Shown: positions 38,357 to 47,612, counted from the first letter of the stretch. The stretch is 64,000 nt of DNA from Shewanella glacialimarina (GCF_020511155.1 NZ_CP041216.1:1860001-1924000), one strand, 5' to 3'. Numbers and translations: made by a program. Notes: generated by a model from the sequence alone, not told the origin.

Positions 38357-38758
38357 TTACTTGTCAATCATGCCTTTTAATACAATATCGTCATAGGTTA
38401 CAAATCCTTTGATGTCGTTGTCTTCTAATACTGGTGCTTTGTTAATGCCAAAACGCTCAAATAATCTGGCTGTATAGCGCACATCCATATCAGCTGAAAC
38501 AGAAAACACCGGTTTAATCATAATTTCATATACATTGGTGCGATCCGGAGACTTGTCTTTGGCCAAAACTTTGCGCGCAATATCACTCATCAATACCAAG
38601 CCATACTCGTCATGTTCAGTGCGTTTATTGACTACTAACACTTTGACATTATTGGCAACAGCGGTGGCAATTGCTTCTGAAACTGTAATTGTGCCATCTA
38701 CCATGGCATAGTCTTGATTTAACACATCACGGTTTCTTACAGGGGTCCTAACGTTCAT
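38357..38758 (-). CDS. CBS-domain protein in the DUF1538/PII operon
   Basis: A 133-aa soluble protein made of two CBS motifs: TVSEAIATAVANNVKVLVV then YGLVLMSDIAR, and FSVSADMDVRYTARLFERF then IKGFVTYDDIVLKGM. CBS pairs usually bind adenosine nucleotides and control partner proteins. It overlaps the upstream PII-like gene by 4 bases and ends the four-gene operon. Together with the PII-like protein it gives two nucleotide-type sensors for one membrane system. The ligand is not deducible from sequence. Confidence 0.85.
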   Translation of the reverse strand: MNVRTPVRNRDVLNQDYAMVDGTITVSEAIATAVANNVKVLVVNKRTEHDEYGLVLMSDIARKVLAKDKSPDRTNVYEIMIKPVFSVSADMDVRYTARLFERFGINKAPVLEDNDIKGFVTYDDIVLKGMIDK

Positions 38759-39105
38759 ATTTGATCCTCAATCTCTTTGGTCAGCTGTTGTACTTGATGC
38801 GCCACACCCACGGCGTCTTCAACATCTATTTGAATGGCGATGCCGCGGCCTTTATTGGTATCAAATTTACCCACTTTAGAAATTGTCTCCAAAATATGAC
38901 GTGACATGTGTTCTTCAACTAACCAGAAAATAACATCACGCTGTACATCTAAGCCTAAGCCCATAAAGGTTTTTTTCTTTACCAGACCTTCACCTCTTGC
39001 ATGATTAATGACTGTGGCTCCAGTTGCGCCGGCTTCGCGAGCAGCATCTAGGATCTCATCTGTGCAATCATCATCCACAAAGGCAACAATTAATTTAAAG
39101 CGCAT
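38755..39105 (-). CDS. PII-like signalling protein
   Basis: A 116-aa protein of the PII/GlnB-like fold: KLIVAFVDDDCTDEILDAAR is the first strand and helix, and ATVINHARGEGL leads into a T-loop (KKKTFMGLGLDVQRDV). HMSRHILETISKVGKFDTNKGRGIAIQIDVEDA is the second half (shown in parts: SRHILETISKVGKF; GRGIAIQIDVEDA). The uridylylated Tyr of GlnB/GlnK is absent, so it is not a classical nitrogen PII. PII-like proteins commonly regulate a membrane transporter encoded beside them. It overlaps the second DUF1538 gene by 11 bases. Confidence 0.8.
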   Translation of the reverse strand: MRFKLIVAFVDDDCTDEILDAAREAGATGATVINHARGEGLVKKKTFMGLGLDVQRDVIFWLVEEHMSRHILETISKVGKFDTNKGRGIAIQIDVEDAVGVAHQVQQLTKEIEDQI

Positions 39106-39889
39106 CTGTATGTTCCTCTTGCTGCTCAGTGGCAGCTTTACGTTTAGAGATGTATTCGACTATTTGGGCATAGGCCATCACGGAAATAATCGGAAATAAA
39201 CTGGCAAAAGCGATCAGGCCAAAGCCATCAATTAAAGGGTTACGACCTTCCACATTAGTCGCTAAACCTAATCCTAATGCGGCAACGAGAGGCACGGTAA
39301 CGGTTGAGGTGGTGACTCCGCCAGAGTCATATGCCAATGGAATAATCATTTTAGGGGCGTAAAAGGTTTGAATGACCACTATGATGTAACCCCCCATGAT
39401 GTAGTAATGAATGGGATCGCCAACTACGATACGAAAACAGCCTAATGCGATACCAAAGGCAACACCAATAGCAACCGATATGCGCAGGCCTTGGATGCCA
39501 ACAGTACCACCAGATACTTCATTGGCTTTAATTGCCACCGCAATCAGTGAAGGTTCTGCAATTGTGGTACTAAAGCCAATGGCCGCAGCAAATATGTATA
39601 CCCATAAATAATCTTGCCAAATAAACGGTGTTGGCGCGCCGTCAGGATGCAAAAATTCTGCTGTGGTGAGCTGATTGGCCATGCTTTCGCCTATAGGGAA
39701 TAACGCCATCTCTAATCCGACTAAGAAAAAAGTCAAACCCACAATGACATAAATGAAACCTAAGGCCACTTTACGCCAGTTAGGAATAGGGCGTTTTAGT
39801 ACGCCTAATTGAAAGCCAAATAAGATAACCGCAATGGGCACCACATCTCTGGCTGTCAGTAATAAGGTTTCCAATAGCAGATAAAACAT
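39095..39889 (-). CDS. DUF1538 membrane protein, second paralogue
   Basis: A 264-aa polytopic protein with about seven hydrophobic segments. The shared DUF1538 motifs are FPIGESMA, TTIAEPSLIAVA near residue 110, [17 protein letters not shown] near 186-201, and [16 protein letters not shown]. It is paralogous to the next gene upstream, and the pair looks like two halves of one transporter-like assembly. The function of the family is not established. The conserved Asp/Ser/Thr motif inside a membrane segment suggests an ion- or solute-binding site. Confidence 0.85.
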   Translation of the reverse strand: MFYLLLETLLLTARDVVPIAVILFGFQLGVLKRPIPNWRKVALGFIYVIVGLTFFLVGLEMALFPIGESMANQLTTAEFLHPDGAPTPFIWQDYLWVYIFAAAIGFSTTIAEPSLIAVAIKANEVSGGTVGIQGLRISVAIGVAFGIALGCFRIVVGDPIHYYIMGGYIIVVIQTFYAPKMIIPLAYDSGGVTTSTVTVPLVAALGLGLATNVEGRNPLIDGFGLIAFASLFPIISVMAYAQIVEYISKRKAATEQQEEHTDAL

Positions 39890-39898
39890 GTTGGCTCC

Positions 39899-40633
39899 TT
39901 ATAGAAAGACCATGCCGTAAAGCATGACAAAAATCATTGGTGTTAAGCTAGCAAAAGCAATTAAACCAAAGCCATCCAGCATAGGATTTCTGCCTTTAAT
40001 AACGGTTGCTAACCCTACGCCTAAAGCCGTCACTAATGGAACGGTTATGGTCGATGTAGTGACACCTCCAGAGTCGTAGGCAATACCAATAATACTTGCA
40101 GGGGCAAAAAAGGTCAGTATCATCACTATGGAGTAACCGCCGATGATCATGTAATGGATAGGCCAGCCTTTTAAAATACGAATAACACCGAGTAAAATGG
40201 CCAAACCAACGGATATTGCTACAGTTAAGCGCAAGCCCATAGCATAGTCATTTAAAGCCGCTTCATTGTTAGTAATGGCGCCTGCTTCTGCGGCAACTTT
40301 AGCGGCTTCATTGGCTACGGCTGTCAATGCAGGTTCTGCCAGTGTGGTACCAAACCCCAGAGAAAAAGAGAAAATAACTAGCCAAAACAGACTGCCTTTT
40401 CTGGCTAAGGCTTCAGCTAAAGATTCACCTATAGGGAATAAGCCCATTTCTAGGCCAAAAACGAAGAATGTTAAACCTAGTACAATAAATACTAGCCCAA
40501 CAAGAATTGAACCTAATTGATCGGGTGCTTGTTTTAGAATAAAAATTTCGAAAAATCCCACAACGACAATAATGGGAACTAAGTCTTTAAAACTACTGAA
40601 CATAGAGGTTAATAGCTTGAGCAGTGCTGACAT
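39899..40633 (-). CDS. DUF1538 membrane protein, first paralogue
   Basis: A 244-aa polytopic protein and first gene of a four-gene minus-strand operon. Motifs parallel those of the next gene: [25 protein letters not shown] (residues 95-107), [16 protein letters not shown] (about 185-200) and [14 protein letters not shown]. Two closely related half-length paralogues next to each other suggest a heterodimer, possibly with dual topology. The operon goes on to a PII-like and a CBS protein. A perfect FNR-type box lies 108 bases upstream of the start. Confidence 0.85.
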   Translation of the reverse strand: MSALLKLLTSMFSSFKDLVPIIVVVGFFEIFILKQAPDQLGSILVGLVFIVLGLTFFVFGLEMGLFPIGESLAEALARKGSLFWLVIFSFSLGFGTTLAEPALTAVANEAAKVAAEAGAITNNEAALNDYAMGLRLTVAISVGLAILLGVIRILKGWPIHYMIIGGYSIVMILTFFAPASIIGIAYDSGGVTTSTITVPLVTALGVGLATVIKGRNPMLDGFGLIAFASLTPMIFVMLYGMVFL

Positions 40634-40740
40634 CCATCCTCCATTAAAATCAACAATCTAGCCAATTTGTTAGTTTATGTAATCAGTGTGCCTTAGATGT
40701 TATAAATAACAACAATATGAATACAATAGTTATGGTTTTT

Positions 40741-40754
40741 TTGATGTAAATCAA
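40741..40754. promoter_or_regulatory. Perfect FNR/EtrA-type box
   Basis: TTGATGTAAATCAA matches TTGAT-N4-ATCAA exactly. Read toward the DUF1538 operon, the minus strand has CATATT at 40719-40714, about 32 bases from the box centre. That is the spacing of a class II FNR promoter. The lysozyme-inhibitor gene starts about 120 bases away on the other side, so the box could serve either unit. Confidence 0.7.
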
Positions 40755-40884
40755 AAAAGAGTCAATTGATGTGAGCTAGGTGGAATAGATTAACGATTAA
40801 CATTTTTTCAATACAGAGTATTATCATTACATTGCTACATTTTTAGATATGCACTATTTGGAGATATGCACTATGTAGAAGTTA

Positions 40885-41304
40885 TTGGGTATTTTTAGTC
40901 TTTTTGTTGTGTTAGTTTTTAAATCATTTTATGCGAATGCCAATGAGTCCTTCATTAATCCTACTGAAAATTTGCTGCAATCGCACTCTGCTGACGGCTA
41001 TTTTCAGGTGTTCAGTTTAACTAAAGGCATGTCTCTAATCGTTGAGGAAGGACGATTAGAGCCTCGTTCTATTGGCAGTATCAGCGTTAAATTATATCGC
41101 AATTTTGATGTAGGGGACTTTGCCGCGGGAATAACTTTTCCCCGTGATGGCACTATATCTAAAGTCTCGATTTCAAATGATGCCGAGGGTGAACAGCAGG
41201 TAACCATTACGACTGTTACCGCAGGCAGTGGACGCTATCGGTTGGAGCAAAATGTATGCATTACCAATGTCACACTAGAGATGTGTGGAGCCAGCCATGA
41301 GTAG
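40885..41304 (+). CDS. PliI-like periplasmic lysozyme inhibitor with damaged start
   Basis: The mature part (after FKSFYANA) contains LIVEEGRLEPRSIGSISVKL, then AAGITFPRDGTISKV and TVTAGSGRYRL, which by memory fit the PliI family of inhibitors of invertebrate-type lysozyme. The start is odd. ATG 40873 has an ideal GGAGA site (40860-40864) but its second codon is TAG; the next possible start is TTG 40885, which still leaves a signal peptide. The gene may be a recent pseudogene or weakly expressed from TTG. A 13-base direct repeat (AGATATGCACTAT) lies at the start region. The stop overlaps the thiolase start. Confidence 0.6.
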   Translation: MGIFSLFVVLVFKSFYANANESFINPTENLLQSHSADGYFQVFSLTKGMSLIVEEGRLEPRSIGSISVKLYRNFDVGDFAAGITFPRDGTISKVSISNDAEGEQQVTITTVTAGSGRYRLEQNVCITNVTLEMCGASHE

Positions 41305-42466
41305 CATTGTTATTGCTGGCGTAGGTATGACGCCTTTTTGTAAGCCAGGACAGCATCAGCCTTATCGTGTGATGGCTGCCAATGCAATTAAGTTAGCTTT
41401 GGCCGATGCCGGTATTAATGCTAAGCAAATACAACAGGCATTTGGTGCATATATTTATGGTGATAGTACCTGTGCGCAACATGCTTTTTATGATGTTATT
41501 CAAAGTGGTATCCCTGTTATTAACGTCAATAATAATTGCTCTAGTGGTTCTACCGCGTTGTACTTAGCCAGGCAGGCTGTGATGTCTGGCGAAGTTGAGT
41601 GTGCATTAGCCTTTGGGTTCGAAGAAATGCAGCCAGGTGCCCTAGGGTCAAATTGGCAAGACAGAGAAAGCCCATTTACTCGAATAGCACCGGTGTTAAA
41701 TCAGTTTAATGCACCCGATGGTCCAATCGCATTACGGGCTTTTGGAGCTGCGGGCCGCCATTACATGGATAAATATAATGTCACTGCTGAATTATTTGCC
41801 AAGGTTGCAGTAAAGTCCCGTCGCCATGCGATGAACAACCCTTATGCTTTATTGAAAATGCCATTATGTGCGGAGCAAGTATTGGCTGATAAGGTGATTT
41901 ACGATGGCTATTTAACTCGCCTTATGGCGTGTCCTCCCACTTGTGGTGCGGCAGCTGTCATTGTATGCAGTGATAAATTTGCTAAACAGCATGGTATAAG
42001 CTCCAAGGTTAAAATTCTTGCTCAAGCTATGGCAACCGATACCCAAGATTCTTGGCAAGATCCTATTAATGCAGTGGGCCAGAGCATGACTCAAATGGCG
42101 GCGAAAAAAGTGTATAACGCTGCAGGTATATCGCCACAGGATTTAGATGTGATTGAGCTACATGACTGCTTTACGCCTAATGAAGTCATCACCTATGAGG
42201 CTTTGGGGTTATGCGCAGAGGGGGAGGCTGAAAAATTTATTAAGCAGGGAAACAATACCTATGGTGGCCAGTTTGTTATTGGCCCTTCAGGTGGCTTAAT
42301 GTCTAAAGGTCATCCGATTGGTGCTACAGGATTAGCGCAATGCGCAGAACTTGTTTGGCATTTACGCGATCAAGCAGGTGATCGTCAGGTGCAAGGAGCT
42401 CGCTTAGCATTACAACATAATGTGGGTTTAGGTGGTGCTGTTGTGGTGACTTTATACGGTAAATGA
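41297..42466 (+). CDS. SCP2-type thiolase / lipid-transfer-like acetyl-CoA acyltransferase
   Basis: A 389-aa thiolase-superfamily protein. The nucleophile Cys lies in NNNCSSGSTALYLARQAV, a His in LDVIELHDCFTPNEV, and SKGHPIGATGLAQCAEL carries the second catalytic His. This is the SCP2-thiolase arrangement, distinct from FadA/AtoB. Likely substrates are 3-oxoacyl-CoAs of branched or sterol-like chains; not certain. ATG 41297 overlaps the end of the upstream gene and is chosen over the open frame from 41285. No other beta-oxidation genes are adjacent. Confidence 0.85.
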   Translation: MSSIVIAGVGMTPFCKPGQHQPYRVMAANAIKLALADAGINAKQIQQAFGAYIYGDSTCAQHAFYDVIQSGIPVINVNNNCSSGSTALYLARQAVMSGEVECALAFGFEEMQPGALGSNWQDRESPFTRIAPVLNQFNAPDGPIALRAFGAAGRHYMDKYNVTAELFAKVAVKSRRHAMNNPYALLKMPLCAEQVLADKVIYDGYLTRLMACPPTCGAAAVIVCSDKFAKQHGISSKVKILAQAMATDTQDSWQDPINAVGQSMTQMAAKKVYNAAGISPQDLDVIELHDCFTPNEVITYEALGLCAEGEAEKFIKQGNNTYGGQFVIGPSGGLMSKGHPIGATGLAQCAELVWHLRDQAGDRQVQGARLALQHNVGLGGAVVVTLYGK

Positions 42467-42548
42467 TGTACCGTTATTGTTGCTAAATTATGTCTTTTTA
42501 GTGCCCAGTTTAGGTACTTTACTCAGATAAATAGAGAATGGAATCTTC

Positions 42549-43661
42549 ATGAAATATACACCCTTCCAGTTTAATTCGAATATTATTGCTGCAAAAATCA
42601 GAATGTGTGTTTACGGCAGTCTTTTAGTGGCGAGCATCGTTTCGCCTATGGTGCAAGCGGCTGATTTTTCTTCAAGTTATCAAGCTTATCAACAAGCCGT
42701 TGCATCAAAAGATGTAGAGCAAACATTAGTGTATGCTCAGCAAGCTTATGATTTCGGAAAAGTCAGCTTTGGTGAAAACCACATCGATACGGCGATGTTA
42801 CTGATGAACCTTGCCAATGCGCAACGTGATAGTGGTGATAACGTTTCAGCAAGCCAGAATTATGACAACGTATTGGCCAGCTACATTACACATTATGGAA
42901 ACAATAGCATTGAAGTGTTAGATCCTATGTTGTTAGTTGCAGAGTCAACAACCAATGACAAAAAGGCCCAAGCACTTTTTGAAGATACCATTGGTGTGGC
43001 AAAGTCACTCAAAGATCCATTAGTGTTAGCTGAAGTTTATACTGCGGCGTTTAAGCACTTATATAAAACCTCAAAATATAATCACACCATAAAAAACTAT
43101 GGTTTAAAGGCATATGACATTTACAGCCAACATCTTCCCGAGGATGCTATTGTGCGTGTTGATGCCACTCATCTGGCGGCATCCATCCAGTTTGCTGAAA
43201 AACACTATGACACTGCAAAGCGCTTATTTCTTGAGGTAATCAAACAGTATCAAGCCCTTGATTATAGCCATCCATCAGAGTTGCATGCTCACGCTGTGTT
43301 GGTTGAGTTGTATGAGAAACAAAATAATAGCCAACAAGCGACGGCACACTGTATTGCGATTGGTAAAATGAAACCTTGGTCGGATGATCAGGATCAAGTG
43401 CCCTTATTTAGACATCATCCAAATTATCCAAAATCCTATGCAAAAGACAGAAAAGAGGGATGGGTTGATATGGCGTTTATCATTGATAAAAATGGCTTTG
43501 TTAAGTCGGCATCGGTATTAGATTCTAAGGGCGGAAAACGTTTTGAAATAGAATCGTTAGAGGCCATTCAAAAATGGCGCTATGCACCTAAGTTTGTTGA
43601 TGGTAATCCGGTTCAGGCAGAAGCAAAAGTGCGTCTTGATTTCACCATTGCTAATAGCTAA
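42549..43661 (+). CDS. TPR protein with C-terminal TonB domain
   Basis: A 370-aa exported protein. A hydrophobic signal segment (VYGSLLVASIVSPMVQA) precedes tetratricopeptide-like helices (for example TAMLLMNLANAQRDSGDN, about residues 75-95). The last 90 residues fit a TonB C-terminal domain: GWVDMAFIIDKNGFVKSASV, then LEAIQKWRYAPKF and AEAKVRLDFTI. Such proteins may energise or organise outer-membrane receptors, but no receptor gene is near. The stop overlaps the stop of the convergent minus-strand gene. Confidence 0.75.
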   Translation: MKYTPFQFNSNIIAAKIRMCVYGSLLVASIVSPMVQAADFSSSYQAYQQAVASKDVEQTLVYAQQAYDFGKVSFGENHIDTAMLLMNLANAQRDSGDNVSASQNYDNVLASYITHYGNNSIEVLDPMLLVAESTTNDKKAQALFEDTIGVAKSLKDPLVLAEVYTAAFKHLYKTSKYNHTIKNYGLKAYDIYSQHLPEDAIVRVDATHLAASIQFAEKHYDTAKRLFLEVIKQYQALDYSHPSELHAHAVLVELYEKQNNSQQATAHCIAIGKMKPWSDDQDQVPLFRHHPNYPKSYAKDRKEGWVDMAFIIDKNGFVKSASVLDSKGGKRFEIESLEAIQKWRYAPKFVDGNPVQAEAKVRLDFTIANS

Positions 43662-44002
43662 AACACCATGTAAACAGTGAGTAGCAAGAACAGTATACAA
43701 ACTAAGCCAGCCTCAATGAGTCGCTGGCTTTTTTGTAGTTGATTCTTGCCTTGTTTCAATACGGTGACTAAATTTTGTTGGTTGTAAATTCTGCATGTGA
43801 GCAGATCGGTTTGAGGATCGACCAATAATTTACATTGATATTTATGCCCGTCATTTAACAAGATGTCGTGACAACTTAAAATGCCGAAATTGAATTTTTT
43901 CGACACAACTTTACCATTCAATATCACCTTTTCTAGTCCACACCAATCGCTTGCTTGCAGTTCAAAATTGTCTTGGTTTAAAAGATAATTAAACTTGATC
44001 AT
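43658..44002 (-). CDS. Tail-anchored hypothetical protein
   Basis: A 114-aa protein with a soluble beta-rich part (KVILNGKVVSKKFNFGIL) and one C-terminal membrane helix (LIEAGLVCILFLLLTVYMVF), so probably anchored by its tail to the inner membrane. Three Cys residues lie in the soluble part. I recognise no family. Its stop codon overlaps the convergent TPR/TonB gene by 4 bases. Confidence 0.6.
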   Translation of the reverse strand: MIKFNYLLNQDNFELQASDWCGLEKVILNGKVVSKKFNFGILSCHDILLNDGHKYQCKLLVDPQTDLLTCRIYNQQNLVTVLKQGKNQLQKSQRLIEAGLVCILFLLLTVYMVF

Positions 44003-44204
44003 AGCATCACCCCTGTTGTGCTTTAACTGTTGCGACTAGTAATAAGCTAAGCAGAGTAATATGACATTTTCCAGTGTCAAAATATGAAGGTTTAAAGAAA
44101 ACAGGCTAATTGATTGGTGGCTAAATGAATTTTTATTTTCACTATATTTTCTTGCCTAAATGGCGGTTATACACTTATTTACGTTTGCGGTGGAGGACTG
44201 AGTT

Positions 44205-44627
44205 TTAATCGTTATCACTGTAGCTCTTGAGTAAGTCTTTCCAAGTAATAATGCCAATTAATGTGCCATTGTCCAAGACAGGCAAACTGCCAATATTATA
44301 TTTTAGAATAATTTCACAAGCATGTTTAAGACGCGTATCTGGTGATACGGTAATAGGGTTGTGGCTCATTACTTGGTGGACGCGCTTATTGAGTGTTTCT
44401 GTGTCACGAATAAGTTCTGCAGCTGTACCTAGGTTAGGACTAAGGGCTTTTAAAAAGTCTCTGTGTGATAAAATGCCTTGCAGTTTGTCATTTTCATCAA
44501 TGGCCAATAAATGGTGAAAACTGACATTGTCGAAAATGTGTTTTGCCACCGACAATCTATCATCAATTGAAACGGTGACAATACGTGTTGTCATAATGTC
44601 GCGAACTAATATCATTGCAGCAGGCAT
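44205..44627 (-). CDS. CBS-domain pair protein
   Basis: A 140-aa protein that is nearly all two CBS motifs: MTTRIVTVSIDDRLSVAKHI then LQGILSHRDFLKAL, and MSHNPITVSPDTRLKHACEI then LIGIITWKDLLKSY. Probably a stand-alone nucleotide-sensing regulator. It resembles the CBS protein at 38357 only at family level. It may be transcribed alone; the olsF-like gene upstream on the same strand is 121 bases away. Confidence 0.85.
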   Translation of the reverse strand: MPAAMILVRDIMTTRIVTVSIDDRLSVAKHIFDNVSFHHLLAIDENDKLQGILSHRDFLKALSPNLGTAAELIRDTETLNKRVHQVMSHNPITVSPDTRLKHACEIILKYNIGSLPVLDNGTLIGIITWKDLLKSYSDND

Positions 44628-44748
44628 ATTTATCTCCTATAACACGGCGAATAATAGAGGCGTTAACCGTATTATTTATATATATCAGATAAACTATAGT
44701 ACAACAATGAGTTAGCTACATAATCTTAATCAGTAAAAAGGCTAAACG

Positions 44749-46482
44749 CTACCTTGTTAAGCCAAGATATTTTTGTGCTTTAATCGGTTTGAGCTGATGA
44801 ACATCAACCAAGACCAGGCCATCGATACAATCACCAAACTCTGCATCAATGCCAAAGTCGATGAATTGCACGCCCTGATCTTCACACAATTCACCATATT
44901 GTTTAAATAAAGTCGGTACTGAAACACCCATATTAGCTAATGTCCTTTTCAGAATTTTAAAATTGTCAGCGTATGTCTCACCATTGAATTGACGACATAA
45001 TTGGTGTGTCCGTTCATCGGTAAACTGGTAAGAATTAAATGAGGTTGCCAGTGTAGACTGCGTTGGAAATTGATTTTTATAAAAATAAATAAGTAATTCT
45101 TTAGCGGGCTCAGGATAGCTGTTACTAATCGAAACCGGGCCAAATAAGTAGCGATACTGAGGGTTTTTGAGAAGAAATGCGCCAATACCTTGCCACAAAT
45201 ACTCAAGGCTTCTTCTGCCCCAATATTTAGGTTGCACAAAGCTTCGGCCTAACTCTAACCCTTGTTCAAAATAAGGACTAAAATCTGGCTGATATTGAAA
45301 TAAAGTTTGGCTATATAGCCCTGTGGTAGATATTTCATTATGAATACGCTTTGCACTAGCAAAACGATAAGCACCGACGATTTCTAAATCATCTTTATCC
45401 CATAATACGAGGTGCCAATAGTCATTATCATATTTGTCGGTATCTCTGCGTTTGCCAGTGCCTTCACCGACAGCTCTAAAGGCAATTTCACGTAGTCTGC
45501 CGATTTCACGCATGATGGCACTGCTGTCATCATGCTGATAAAGATAAATGACTTTATTGTCTGATGTGAGTCCAAGCTGTTCACATTGTTGTAATTCATG
45601 TTGCAAAGTGGCGCGAGACTCTGGGTGAGCAATGGCATTTTGAGTACTAAACAGCGGTGGCCTATTTTTACCTATACGGTAAAGATGATTTTTTAGCAGA
45701 TTAACCTGAGTTTTTAACGGAAAGTCATTATTCGACACGGTTTCTTTAGCAATCAGTTTGCCAATACGAACCGGCATCACTTGATTGATTTGGCGAAACA
45801 TTTCCTTAACGAGTAACAGTGTTGCTAATGGCTTATAAATCATTGATGCGCCATAAAAAGTTGCAGAATTTTTCGCATCGACAAACATAGGTAACAATGG
45901 CGCATTACAGGCTTTGGCCATTTTAACAAACCCGCTTTGCCATAATAAATCCGTCACACCGCTTGGGCGTATTCGAGACACTTCACCCGATGGAAATATT
46001 AATATTGCTCCTTCACGTTTTAGATGTTGATGGATATTATCTAAATTTTGCTTTGGGGTGCCGCCAGTCATGTTTCTGACGGGTAATAAAATCGAGTGCA
46101 GCGGTTTAATAGCCATTAGTAACTCATTGGCGACGACTTTAATGTCTGGGCGGACTTTGCTAATTAACTTGATTAATGCAAGGGCGTCAAGTGAGCCGAT
46201 AGGGTGATTAGCATAGATAACCACACGGCCGTCAATCGGAATATTTTCAATTTCATTATTGGGTACGCTGTAACTAAAATTAAAGCTAGCCAGTACCTGT
46301 TCAACAAAGTCTACCCCGGTTAAATGCTTATACTGCATCGCAATATCATTGCATTGCTGCTCGTGCAAAAGATAACGTAGCATGGCTTTGGTTGGCTTGG
46401 ATAACCAAGGGAATTTAGCCAATTGAGGTAAATTTTTGTCAACCATTTGATCGACAGTAAACATCATTTCTGCGGACTTCAT
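44749..46482 (-). CDS. olsF: OlsF-like bifunctional ornithine lipid acyltransferase
   Basis: A 577-aa fusion. The N-terminal half is an acyltransferase of the PlsC-like type with ANHPIGSLDALAL (His93, Asp99) and FPSGEVSR (163-170). The C-terminal half (about 290-577) is an OlsB/GNAT-like N-acyltransferase, with GTGKRRDTDKYDNDYWHLV, IVGAYRFA, then LGRSFVQPKYWGRRSLEYLW. This order matches OlsF, which makes ornithine lipid from ornithine by N- then O-acylation. The start overlaps the stop of the phosphoesterase gene by one base (TAATG), so the two are probably coupled. The symbol is by architecture, not by proven identity. Confidence 0.7.
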   Translation of the reverse strand: MKSAEMMFTVDQMVDKNLPQLAKFPWLSKPTKAMLRYLLHEQQCNDIAMQYKHLTGVDFVEQVLASFNFSYSVPNNEIENIPIDGRVVIYANHPIGSLDALALIKLISKVRPDIKVVANELLMAIKPLHSILLPVRNMTGGTPKQNLDNIHQHLKREGAILIFPSGEVSRIRPSGVTDLLWQSGFVKMAKACNAPLLPMFVDAKNSATFYGASMIYKPLATLLLVKEMFRQINQVMPVRIGKLIAKETVSNNDFPLKTQVNLLKNHLYRIGKNRPPLFSTQNAIAHPESRATLQHELQQCEQLGLTSDNKVIYLYQHDDSSAIMREIGRLREIAFRAVGEGTGKRRDTDKYDNDYWHLVLWDKDDLEIVGAYRFASAKRIHNEISTTGLYSQTLFQYQPDFSPYFEQGLELGRSFVQPKYWGRRSLEYLWQGIGAFLLKNPQYRYLFGPVSISNSYPEPAKELLIYFYKNQFPTQSTLATSFNSYQFTDERTHQLCRQFNGETYADNFKILKRTLANMGVSVPTLFKQYGELCEDQGVQFIDFGIDAEFGDCIDGLVLVDVHQLKPIKAQKYLGLTR

Positions 46483-47450
46483 TATGCTACCTTCTTATTA
46501 GGTTGTTTTTGGGTTGAGGCTGTATGAAGAGGTAAAGGACTAGCGGTGCCAATATTGTCGATAATTTGAGGCGTTTTAGTCAGTTCATTCCATTTTAATA
46601 ATTGAAAGTCACCGGATAGGGTTTCAGCGATTAAGGTACAGTTTTCAACCCAATCACCATCGTTAGCATAGATAATCCTGTGTTTACCCTTATGGTGAAT
46701 AGAGAGTTCTGGTTGATGAATATGGCCACAAATGACCATATCGACTTGTTGTTTTAAGGCAAATCGTAGCACTGCATCTTTAAAACTATTAATGGCTTGT
46801 TGGGCTTTGTTTACTCTGAGTTTTATATAGCTGGCAAGTGACCAATAAGGGTAGCCAAGTTGGCTGCGTACACTATGAAGATGCCGATTTAGCCATAACA
46901 AAACATCGTATAAATGATCCCCTAGTTTGGCGTAGGTGCGGCTGACACAAACTTCAGAGTCAAATTGATCGCCATGTAACATCAGGCAGCGTTTGCCCAG
47001 AATAGATTGATGAATATAACTTGGTGCGATTGTGATACCACGAAAATGACTATCTACGTAAGGTTTGAACATCTCATCGTGATTACCAGGGATATAAAAT
47101 ACTTGGGTGCCATTTTGGGCTAATGCTAGTATTTTTGTTAATACAGCTTGATGGCTATCTGGCCAGTAAACCCGTTTTTTTAATGCCCAAATATCGATGA
47201 TGTCACCGACTAAATACAGGTATTGGCATGGGTTACTATTTAAAAAATCTAATAAAAAATCAGCTTTGCAGTCAATACTGCCTAAATGAACATCCGACAG
47301 CCAAACGGCATAAAACGACTGTTGCTCGGATGTTGCCTCATCCCAACTATCATTTTCTTGATGAAGGTGTTTAGTCGATATATGAGATGAGAATACAGAG
47401 TGAGCAGATGCTTGCGAGACTTGTTTAAATAACGCACTGATTTTATCCAT
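46482..47450 (-). CDS. LpxH-like metallophosphoesterase
   Basis: A 322-aa calcineurin-like phosphoesterase. The metal-binding motifs are SDVHLGS (Asp53, His55), LVGDIIDIW (Asp83), IPGNHDEMF (Asn123, His124), LHGDQFD and CGHIHQPE. It resembles UDP-2,3-diacylglucosamine diphosphatase relatives, but has a longer N-terminus and an insert, so it is probably not LpxH itself. Coupling to the OlsF-like gene suggests a role in lipid or envelope metabolism; the substrate is unknown. Confidence 0.8.
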   Translation of the reverse strand: MDKISALFKQVSQASAHSVFSSHISTKHLHQENDSWDEATSEQQSFYAVWLSDVHLGSIDCKADFLLDFLNSNPCQYLYLVGDIIDIWALKKRVYWPDSHQAVLTKILALAQNGTQVFYIPGNHDEMFKPYVDSHFRGITIAPSYIHQSILGKRCLMLHGDQFDSEVCVSRTYAKLGDHLYDVLLWLNRHLHSVRSQLGYPYWSLASYIKLRVNKAQQAINSFKDAVLRFALKQQVDMVICGHIHQPELSIHHKGKHRIIYANDGDWVENCTLIAETLSGDFQLLKWNELTKTPQIIDNIGTASPLPLHTASTQKQPNKKVA

Positions 47451-47584
47451 TCGCTTAATCTCTACAAATAGTATTGCATTAAGATAATGAAAGCTTACTG
47501 GGGATTATTGACTAATTCGTGACGGATATATTGCATTTAGATGAAGTTTACAAATTGCTGCTGAGTTAATTGACTTGAACAAGT

Positions 47585-47612
47585 AACAAAAAGGGAAGCC
47601 TATGCTTCCCTT
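47585..47612 (-). terminator. Terminator after leucine dehydrogenase
   Basis: On the minus strand AAGGGAAGC, loop ATAG, GCTTCCCTT is followed by TTTTGTTAC. It ends the leucine dehydrogenase transcript 53 bases after its stop. Confidence 0.85.
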
